DNA of 64,000 nucleotides from positions 1-64,000 of the forward strand of contig PGZD01000003.1 in assembly GCA_002843155.1 (NCBI GenBank), in the 5' to 3' direction. Below the pieces are notes generated by a model. It was not told the DNA's origin, did not search any database, and was given only the letters and a program-made list of their open reading frames with translations. Source of the stretch: Gammaproteobacteria bacterium HGW-Gammaproteobacteria-3. GTDB lineage: Bacteria > Pseudomonadota > Gammaproteobacteria > Methylococcales > Methylomonadaceae. The position numbers were made by a program, and so were the translations under genes. Of the stretch, positions 57,753 to 64,000 are shown piece after piece (within the stretch, counting starts at the first letter, position 1; every line of letters starts with the position of its first letter).

Positions 57753-58844
57753 GTGATACTTGAGCGTTATCTCATGCGGGAGGTCATGCGCCCGTTAATT
57801 GGCATGTTGGCAATGCTCATCGTGATTTTTGCCACCTACAGTTCGTCGCGGTTCCTAGCGGATGCCGTGGAAGGTCTGTTGGAAACCCGGACCGTGCTTA
57901 TCCTCACCGGGCTTAAAGCGCTGATTGCACTTGAAGTGCTCATTCCGGTTTCCTTGTACCTTTCGGTCATGGCGGCGCTTGGCCGCCTTTACAACGATTC
58001 TGAAATCACCGCCATGCAGGCCAGTGGCCGAGGGCCTGCATGGCTGGTTAAAACGGTCGCTACCCTGGCGCTACTGTTGGCATTGCCGACCGCGCTTTTG
58101 TCGATACAAGTGCGGCCTTGGGCTTATGCGCTGAGCTATTCGATCGAAAAACAAGCGGAAGCGAAATCCGATCTCAGCCGGCTTTTGGCGGGCCACTTCT
58201 ATCACAGCCAGGACAGTACCCGTACCATTTTTGTCGAAAAGCTTTCCGAAGACGGCTTGCTGATGGATAAGGTTTTTGTGCGCATGGAAATGGCAGGATC
58301 GCATTGGGCTATCGCGGCCGACCACGGAACCCGGACTGTCAATGATGCGACCAGCCAGCAAATTCTGACGCTGTTCGATGTTCATGCTTACCATTTGTTA
58401 CCCCTCGACAAGCCTTCTATGATTGGACGCTTTAACCGGGTCACCCTGAATATTACCCCGCCCAATGTCAAACCGGTGGAGTACAAAAGCAAATCGGCGT
58501 CCATGGGTGAGCTGCTGGTCTCGGATAACCTGGCGGACAAGGCGGAATTACAGTGGCGCCTGTCGACGCCGGTATCGACTATCATCATGGCCTTGCTTGC
58601 CGTACCCTTGTCCCATGTGCGGCCACGGCAAGGCAAATACGCCAAGTTACTGGCGGCAATTCTGATTTACGCGGTGTATTACAATCTTATCGGCATGGCC
58701 AAAACCTGGGTAGGACACGGCAGCCTTCCGGTGATCCCGGGCATCTGGTGGGTTCCCGCGCTGCTGGTGCTGCTCCTGTTCGCTTTGCTGGCGCCCGCGC
58801 CCGAAAAATTTTGGGTCTCGCGTCAGGCCAGGAAAAGTCCTTGA
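57753..58844 (+). CDS. LptF/LptG family permease, first of a pair
   Basis: The 363-residue protein has the LptF/LptG layout: N-terminal membrane segments, a central periplasmic beta-jellyroll domain (about 130-265), and C-terminal membrane segments, starting MILERYLMREVMRPLIG. The start is GTG. LptF and LptG form the permease that extracts LPS from the inner membrane. Canonical lptFG usually lie near pepA, which is absent here. In this setting a role in moving the sphingolipid is attractive but unproven. Confidence 0.83.
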   Translation: MILERYLMREVMRPLIGMLAMLIVIFATYSSSRFLADAVEGLLETRTVLILTGLKALIALEVLIPVSLYLSVMAALGRLYNDSEITAMQASGRGPAWLVKTVATLALLLALPTALLSIQVRPWAYALSYSIEKQAEAKSDLSRLLAGHFYHSQDSTRTIFVEKLSEDGLLMDKVFVRMEMAGSHWAIAADHGTRTVNDATSQQILTLFDVHAYHLLPLDKPSMIGRFNRVTLNITPPNVKPVEYKSKSASMGELLVSDNLADKAELQWRLSTPVSTIIMALLAVPLSHVRPRQGKYAKLLAAILIYAVYYNLIGMAKTWVGHGSLPVIPGIWWVPALLVLLLFALLAPAPEKFWVSRQARKSP

Positions 58845-58862
58845 CATGGTTCTTTGGTCTTT

Positions 58863-59933
58863 ATGAAAATTCTTGACGTTTACATTGCCCGTAATGTACT
58901 GCTGGGCTTTCTGCCGGTATTGTTGCTGATGCTTTCCCTGTTCAGCTTCATCGCCTTGGTCGAGGCGATGGAGGATGTCGGCAAAGGTCAGTTCCAGCTT
59001 ATCGATGCCATCAAAGTCGTTATTCTCACCCTGCCATTACGCGCCCTGGATTTGATGCCGACCGCCGCCTTGCTGGGCAGCGTGCTGGGTTTGAGCTGGC
59101 TCGCCAATCACGGTGAACTGATGGCCATGCGGGCGGCCGGATTTTCGGTCGAGCGTATTGCCTGGGCCGTGCTCAAGGTGGGGCTTTTTCTCATCGCTTG
59201 CGCCATCGGTCTGGGGGACACGGTGGTGCCAAGGTCTGAGCAAATGGCTACGGTAATCCAGGCTAAAACATCTCCCGGCATAACCAGCCTGGGTACCGAG
59301 GCTGATTTTTGGTCGCGTCAGGGCCAAAGTTTTATCAATGTTCGCCGGTTGCAGGATAACGCCCTGCCTGCCGATATTGAGCTGTTCAATTTTAATGACC
59401 GTGGCGAACTGCAAAGTTTCATACACGCAAACCAGGCCCGGTTTTTAAGTACCGAGCGCTGGTTGCTTGAAGACGTGACGATAAAACGTTTTTTTAACGA
59501 TGGCGCCGAGAGTATCGAGCATGCCGAACAATTGGAATGGCAGTCTTTTCTTACCTCGGCTCAGATGGACATCCTGCTGCTGCCGCCGGAAAGTTTGCCC
59601 AGCGCCGATCTTTATCACTACATCGGCCATCTGCGCAGCAGTGGCATGGACCCTTTGCGCTATGAGCTTGCCTTATGGCAAAAAATCAGTTTGCCGCTGA
59701 AAATCGGCATCATGGTGTTGCTCGGGATCTCGTTCGTATTCGGCTCCGTGCGCAGCGTGGCCATCAGCCAGCGGGTGCTGGCCGGTGCCGTGGTGGCCAT
59801 TTTATTCTATCTGGTCGAGAGGATGAGCGGCTATGTAGGGCTTTTATACCGGTTTAATCCGATATTGACCGCCATTGTTCCGGCGGCGCTGTTATTGATC
59901 GCCGCCGTCTGGCGTTTCCGGCAGATTCGTTGA
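58863..59933 (+). CDS. LptF/LptG family permease, second of a pair
   Basis: The 356-residue protein starts MKILDVYIARNVLLGFL, the typical LptG-like beginning, and has the same layout of membrane segments around a periplasmic domain. The motif RALDLMPTAALLGSVLGL matches the LptG coupling region. It lies 18 bases after its partner. No extra ATPase gene (LptB-like) is in the operon, so a pair of permeases would have to share LptB or use another ATPase. Confidence 0.83.
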   Translation: MKILDVYIARNVLLGFLPVLLLMLSLFSFIALVEAMEDVGKGQFQLIDAIKVVILTLPLRALDLMPTAALLGSVLGLSWLANHGELMAMRAAGFSVERIAWAVLKVGLFLIACAIGLGDTVVPRSEQMATVIQAKTSPGITSLGTEADFWSRQGQSFINVRRLQDNALPADIELFNFNDRGELQSFIHANQARFLSTERWLLEDVTIKRFFNDGAESIEHAEQLEWQSFLTSAQMDILLLPPESLPSADLYHYIGHLRSSGMDPLRYELALWQKISLPLKIGIMVLLGISFVFGSVRSVAISQRVLAGAVVAILFYLVERMSGYVGLLYRFNPILTAIVPAALLLIAAVWRFRQIR

Positions 59934-59943
59934 CAAGAGGCAA

Positions 59944-60690
59944 TCAGGCGTCCGCCACAGGCTTCCAGTCACGCATATTTTTTTTGGCGTCCTGTACATA
60001 AGCGCTGCGCCGGATAATGGCATTGAGCAGGTTATTCACCAGGCGTCCGAGCGGACGCAAAGGGCGGTCCACATCGAAAAACAATACGACGCGCGTTTCG
60101 TCGGTATCGTTTTTGACTTCATGTTCGAAATAATCATTGAAAACGATGCACTTGCCTTCGTCCCAATGCAAAATCCTGTCATCGACGCGGATATGGCAGC
60201 GCTCCCGCGCTTTGGGCACCATCAAGCCCAGATGAATGCGAATGATGCCGTTGGTTGGGCCTTTATGCGGCGGAATATGATAGCCGGGCGCGAGAATGGA
60301 AAACCAGGCGTTTTCGATATGCGGTACCGCATCGAGCAGGCGCGCAGTTTCCGGGCAGCGCAGACAGTTGTCGTCCACGCGATAACCGAAACCGTAAAAA
60401 ACGAAAGTTTTCCAGTTGTCGCCTTTTGAAATGCGGTGTTGATCGGGCGAAAGCTCATGAAACGCCGGAAGAGCGTCCTGATGCTGGAGGATGCCGTCCA
60501 ATTCCGTGCGTATTTTTTGCCAATTGGCTTCAAATTCGGCGGTAAAAGGAAACACGTTTTTGTCGAATACGGGCTCGTCACCTATCAGCGATTGCTGGGC
60601 GATGAAGCGGCTTACCGCACGAATCAAGCGTTTGCCTAATTTTTTGATTTTTTTGCGCCGATAGGTGCGGAACTGATCGAGGGCACTCAT
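59944..60690 (-). CDS. Aspartyl/asparaginyl beta-hydroxylase family dioxygenase, LpxO-like
   Basis: The 248-residue protein is a Fe(II)/2-oxoglutarate dioxygenase of the Asp/Asn beta-hydroxylase family. The iron and co-substrate region is HIPPHKGPTNGIIRIHLG, with a second iron histidine in NDYFEHEV. LpxO, from the same family, adds a 2-hydroxyl group to lipid A acyl chains, and 2-hydroxy acyl chains are common in bacterial sphingolipids. Hydroxylation of the ceramide is therefore a reasonable inference. The ATG at 60690 has CAGGAG; a start at 60711 is less likely. Confidence 0.82.
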   Translation of the reverse strand: MSALDQFRTYRRKKIKKLGKRLIRAVSRFIAQQSLIGDEPVFDKNVFPFTAEFEANWQKIRTELDGILQHQDALPAFHELSPDQHRISKGDNWKTFVFYGFGYRVDDNCLRCPETARLLDAVPHIENAWFSILAPGYHIPPHKGPTNGIIRIHLGLMVPKARERCHIRVDDRILHWDEGKCIVFNDYFEHEVKNDTDETRVVLFFDVDRPLRPLGRLVNNLLNAIIRRSAYVQDAKKNMRDWKPVADA

Positions 60691-60914
60691 GAATAAAACT
60701 CCTGGAAACATTATAAATAGTAATGATATATCAATCTGTCAGATTCAGGGAAAGGAAATCATTTCATGGACTTTTCAGTCGGTTTTTTCATCTGACAAAA
60801 CGCGATGCCGACGTACCGAAAAAAAGCTTTTTAATCTGATGCGTTAAGTAAACGCGGACAAAACCGTCATGCCGACCTGAATACCTTGAGCGCAGAGGCC
60901 GAAACATCTGATGA

Positions 60915-61865
60915 TTAGCGTTCGCGGAGCAGCAGGATATTCTGTGTCCAGGTTTGGGTAAAGTCCAGTCCGCTCGGGTTTAACGCCCTCGCCGTTATAT
61001 TCAGCGCCCAACCCTCGGGCGCAGGTTTTATCCGGTAAAGATGATAGGCGGCGCGTTCAGCCTTGGCGGATGAAGCCGACGGTACGCCGAAAACCGGCGC
61101 TATGCCGCACACCGTAGCCAATTCACCGGTGTGTTTTTTATGGCCGTGACCGTGCAGCACCAGTTCGACGCCGTGCTCACCCAGCACGGTTTGAAGTTTG
61201 GCGGCATCAAGCAAGCGTTTGCGCCAAATGACAGCGTTATCGAGCACCGGATGATGCAGCATCACGACTCTGAATAAGCCCATCTGGCGCGTCCGCTCAA
61301 GTATTGCCGCCAGCCGCGCTAATTGTTCGGGGCCGAGTGTGCCGATGGCAAGCCCCAGCGCCGAAGGCCGGGCGCTGGATAAGCCAATCAATGCCATATT
61401 GCCTCGAATTCGAAGCCAGGGAAAAGCAGATTGCGCCGCACCAGCGGCAGCGTTCGGCTTGGCGTCATCGCCCGCCCAGTAGGGATGCCAATAGGCCGCA
61501 CCCGCCTCCCATGCGCCGCGCACATAAGCTTCGTGATTACCCGGAATGACGCCGACGCAGTCCGGCGCGCCAAGTTCGGCCAGCCATGCGGCGGCCTGTT
61601 TAAACTCGGCTTCCAGTCCCAGATTGGTGAGATCGCCGGTCACTATGATTTGCTCGGGCCTTTCCGCGTGCAGGTCTGCCACCAATTGTTGCAAAACTTC
61701 GAAGCGGTGACGGTGGCGGCGGTGGCGATACCAGGACAAAAAACCAAACATGCGTTTATTAAGCAGCATGGCCAGGGGAATCCCGCCGGTTAACGGTAAA
61801 TGCGGATCCGAAAAATGGGCGAGGAGCTGTTCCGAGGATGCGCGGGGCGCTTTAGGGCTTGTCAT
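60915..61865 (-). CDS. Metallophosphoesterase
   Basis: The 316-residue protein is a calcineurin-type phosphoesterase with FSDPHL at 18-23, VTGDLTNLG near 75-83, GNHEAYVRG near 109-117, LHHPV near 202-206, and VLHGHGHKK near 236-244. The order resembles CpdA-like and lipid-acting phosphoesterases. The substrate cannot be told from the sequence. Given the neighbours it may act on a phosphorylated lipid or head-group precursor. It is divergent from the CDP-alcohol transferase gene with a 269-bp gap. Confidence 0.82.
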   Translation of the reverse strand: MTSPKAPRASSEQLLAHFSDPHLPLTGGIPLAMLLNKRMFGFLSWYRHRRHRHRFEVLQQLVADLHAERPEQIIVTGDLTNLGLEAEFKQAAAWLAELGAPDCVGVIPGNHEAYVRGAWEAGAAYWHPYWAGDDAKPNAAAGAAQSAFPWLRIRGNMALIGLSSARPSALGLAIGTLGPEQLARLAAILERTRQMGLFRVVMLHHPVLDNAVIWRKRLLDAAKLQTVLGEHGVELVLHGHGHKKHTGELATVCGIAPVFGVPSASSAKAERAAYHLYRIKPAPEGWALNITARALNPSGLDFTQTWTQNILLLRER

Positions 61866-62114
61866 AAGATAGCGCGCCGACGGTTTTTTATAGGTTGGAG
61901 CCGCTGGGCTTTTTTCAGTGCCATGTTTGATTAAAAGTTGTTAAATAATACGTTGCGTTGCGTCGCAGTGATGCTGACGTGTATGCAGTTTAGAGGCGGT
62001 TAATTCAAGCATAAAAAGTCAAGCCAGCCCTGTCTTGTAAATATGGCTTTTTACCACAACAACCCGCATAATAGCCATTTTTGTCTTGCGATCTGTTTGT
62101 ATGAGATCGATTTA

Positions 62115-62123
62115 CCCCCCCCC
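62115..62123 (+). repeat. Poly-C tract (9 bases) just before a start codon
   Basis: Nine C in a row end 11 bases before the ATG at 62135. Tracts of this kind can change length by slippage and affect expression. The spacing places it in the leader, where the ribosome site would be. Confidence 0.6.
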
Positions 62124-62134
62124 ATTTTACCGCC

Positions 62135-63364
62135 ATGAAAAATTACGCATTCCTGATCAATGAAAGCCCTGTAAAACTATGGGGACTGTCGTCGCGGGAG
62201 CGGCTGACCCGACAACTGGCGCAAGTCGGCGTCACCGATATTCTGACCCGACTCGACCAGGCTCCTCAGGACGCCAAAATTATTATAGTGCGCATGGACT
62301 ATCTTTTCCCCGACCGGGTGCTGCGCACATTGGTGGGCACCGAAGCAACATTGCTCAGCGTCCCGGCAGCCGGAGGCGAGATTCCGGTTGCCGCCACCGT
62401 TGTCAGCCAAAATGTTGACCAAGCGCTCGCCTGGCTATCCGCAGCAGACACTGCGCCTGAATTCGATGGGACGATGGCGCGCCTCACTCCGGAAACGCTG
62501 GTCGGCGATTACGATTCCAAGCTGAGAAAATTAGCGCCCCCGAAAGTGTTACCGATTAGTGAAAGCAACCGGGAAGTATTGGAAAACGAGCTGTTTACCG
62601 GTGTTTACAAAGGCATTACCGATTTAATTACCAAATGGGTTTGGCCGCGTCCCGCCCGCTGCGTGACGCGTTGGTGTGCTGAACGCGGCATACAGCCTAA
62701 TCATGTTACCGGCTTGAGTTTAGGTTTGACGCTATTGGCCGGTTGGGCATTTATGGAACAATATTGGACTTTGGGTTTGGCAGCGGCCTGGATCATGACT
62801 TTTCTCGACACGGTCGACGGCAAACTTGCGCGGGTAACGGTGACTTCCAGCGCATTCGGCAATATTTTCGATCATGGCATCGATTTACTGGCGCCGCCGG
62901 TGTGGTATGTGCTCTGGGGGCTGGCTCTGGGTGAAGGCGGCTATAACCCGGGCATCATGGCTGTTGCCCTCGATACCACCATACAATTGACCGTGATAGG
63001 TTATATTGTCGGCCGCGTCGCTGAGGGTGCTTTTCAGCTCTTTGGCGAATGTTCAATGTTTGCCTGGCGTCCTTTCGACTCCTTCTTCCGCCTCATTACG
63101 GCTAGGCGCAATCCCAATTTGGTGTTGCTGAGCGTATCTGTCCTCGCAGGTCGCCCCGATCTGGGGTTACTGGCGGTCGCGCTTTGGACTGGCCTTTCTA
63201 CCGTGATTTTGCTGGTACGCCTCGGCATAGGGCTGAATGTGGGCGTCATTAAAGGACAACCGGTCATTTCCTGGCTTGGGCAGCCGGAACAGGTGGCGAC
63301 TAACAGCCTCGCTGCGGATTGGTTTACCGATAAACAGACGGATTCCGTCCGCGTGGCTGAATAA
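62135..63364 (+). CDS. CDP-alcohol phosphatidyltransferase with extra N-terminal domain
   Basis: The 409-residue protein has an N-terminal domain of about 160 residues and a C-terminal membrane domain. The latter holds the complete CDP-alcohol phosphotransferase motif, with D225, D228-G229, A232-R233, G242, D246 and D250. The N-terminal domain begins FLINESPVKLWGLSSRERL and looks like a reduced nucleotidyltransferase-type fold, recalling bifunctional inositol-phosphate cytidylyltransferase/phosphotransferase proteins, but the nucleotide motif is not intact. It is a good candidate for attaching a phospho-alcohol head group to ceramide or diacylglycerol. Confidence 0.82.
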   Translation: MKNYAFLINESPVKLWGLSSRERLTRQLAQVGVTDILTRLDQAPQDAKIIIVRMDYLFPDRVLRTLVGTEATLLSVPAAGGEIPVAATVVSQNVDQALAWLSAADTAPEFDGTMARLTPETLVGDYDSKLRKLAPPKVLPISESNREVLENELFTGVYKGITDLITKWVWPRPARCVTRWCAERGIQPNHVTGLSLGLTLLAGWAFMEQYWTLGLAAAWIMTFLDTVDGKLARVTVTSSAFGNIFDHGIDLLAPPVWYVLWGLALGEGGYNPGIMAVALDTTIQLTVIGYIVGRVAEGAFQLFGECSMFAWRPFDSFFRLITARRNPNLVLLSVSVLAGRPDLGLLAVALWTGLSTVILLVRLGIGLNVGVIKGQPVISWLGQPEQVATNSLAADWFTDKQTDSVRVAE

Positions 63365-63370
63365 ATCGAT

Positions 63371-64000
63371 ATGAAGTTTACTGAAGAGACACGCACGCTG
63401 ATACGGCGGCAACTCGATCGGCCGTTACCGCCAGAACTCGACAGTTTCGCCGAGTCTCTGCGGCAACGCTACGGCGAATCGGTTCTGGCGATTCTCTATT
63501 ATGGTTCCTGCCTGAGACGGGGTCAGCATCAGGAAGGTTTGAACGATTTCATCGTGGTGGTGGACAATTACCGGCGCGCTTACGGCACGTTGTTACCGGC
63601 TTTGGGCAATGCCATGCTGCCGCCGAATGTTTTTTATCTGGAAACGCAGTCGGAATCTGTGCGTCTGCGCGCCAAATACGCCGTCGTCAGTTTGGCTCAA
63701 TTGCAAAGGCTCGCCCGGCCTGAACGCCTGCAACCTTATTTCTGGGCGCGGCTGGCGCAGCCGGTCGCTTTACTTATGGCGCGTGATGATAGCCGGATTG
63801 CCGTCGAAGCGGTTTTACTCGATGCACAGCGGGCTTTCATCACTAATGTCCTGCCTGCTCTCCCTGCTGTTTTTCAACCGCTGCAAGTGTTCACACAGGG
63901 CTTGCAACTGACTTACGCCACCGAATTTCGTTCCGAACGCAGCGCCGCCGTCGAACAACGCGTACTGGCCGAACAGGATTTCTACGAACAAATAGTAACA
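63371..64000 (+). CDS. Tam41-like cytidylyltransferase (partial, cut by window end)
   Basis: The open frame starts at ATG 63371, seven bases after the previous stop, and runs 210 codons to the window end. It has a nucleotidyltransferase motif LYYGSCLR near 42-49, followed by LNDFIVVVDNYRRAY near 57-71. This recalls Tam41, a phosphatidate cytidylyltransferase that makes CDP-diacylglycerol. The pairing with a CDP-alcohol phosphotransferase fits: one makes a CDP-activated lipid, the other adds the alcohol. The match is from memory of motifs only and should be treated as tentative. Confidence 0.65.
   Translation, partial: MKFTEETRTLIRRQLDRPLPPELDSFAESLRQRYGESVLAILYYGSCLRRGQHQEGLNDFIVVVDNYRRAYGTLLPALGNAMLPPNVFYLETQSESVRLRAKYAVVSLAQLQRLARPERLQPYFWARLAQPVALLMARDDSRIAVEAVLLDAQRAFITNVLPALPAVFQPLQVFTQGLQLTYATEFRSERSAAVEQRVLAEQDFYEQIVT

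Overview
The window looks like a chromosomal segment of a gammaproteobacterium, most plausibly a type I methanotroph (Methylococcaceae-like). This rests on gene orders typical of Gammaproteobacteria (mlaFED-mlaB-murA-hisG-hisD-hisC; hslV-hslU-DUF971-ubiE-ubiJ-ubiB; rpoZ-spoT). It also rests on a phosphoketolase-acetate kinase pair, known in type I methanotrophs, and a membrane-anchored copper-protein operon. No methane or methanol oxidation gene lies in the window, so the methanotroph assignment is an inference.

Layout. 0.2-13.3 kb: NnrS, then a long minus-strand block with histidine biosynthesis (hisC, hisD, hisG), murA, the Mla lipid-transport operon (without mlaC), a DUF192 lipoprotein, an Sfp-type phosphopantetheinyl transferase, gamma-glutamyltransferase and an orphan V/A-type ATPase subunit A. 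13.7-18.5 kb: a SprA-related metalloprotease-like protein, a phosphoesterase, ispG, a retropepsin-like protein and a frameshifted PAS chemoreceptor. 18.6-21.9 kb: a MITE-like element with target-site duplication, then a glycan-initiation pair (WecA/MraY-type transferase and membrane 4,6-dehydratase). 21.9-36.1 kb: rlpA, ackA-xfp, spoT-rpoZ, pgk, a thioredoxin-like protein, the ubi genes and hslVU, all on the minus strand.

36.2-39.2 kb is an accessory stretch: tRNA-Phe with a clear promoter and terminator, AT-rich DNA, a stand-alone HEAGH protein, and fragments of two unrelated insertion sequences joined head to head. After pgi comes a three-gene plus-strand operon at 41.1-44.3 kb. It encodes an anchored exported protein, a two-domain multicopper oxidase and a Met/His-rich cupredoxin, and ends in a strong terminator. 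A YqaA-type membrane protein, an unknown membrane protein, msbA and an unknown exported protein follow.

The most notable region is 48.6-64 kb. An operon of fatty acyl-AMP ligase, NAD-dependent epimerase/reductase, acyl carrier protein and serine palmitoyltransferase matches the gene content known for bacterial ceramide synthesis (AasR, CerR, AcpR, Spt in Caulobacter). A GNAT-like protein resembling bacterial ceramide synthase lies 4 kb downstream. Around it are two nucleotidyltransferases, a HIT hydrolase, an LptF/LptG-like permease pair, an LpxO-like hydroxylase, a phosphoesterase, a CDP-alcohol phosphatidyltransferase with an extra N-terminal domain, and a Tam41-like cytidylyltransferase cut by the window end. 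Together these suggest a complete route to make, hydroxylate, decorate with a phospho head group and export a sphingolipid. The operon is preceded by a nearly duplicated promoter unit with a 62-bp period.
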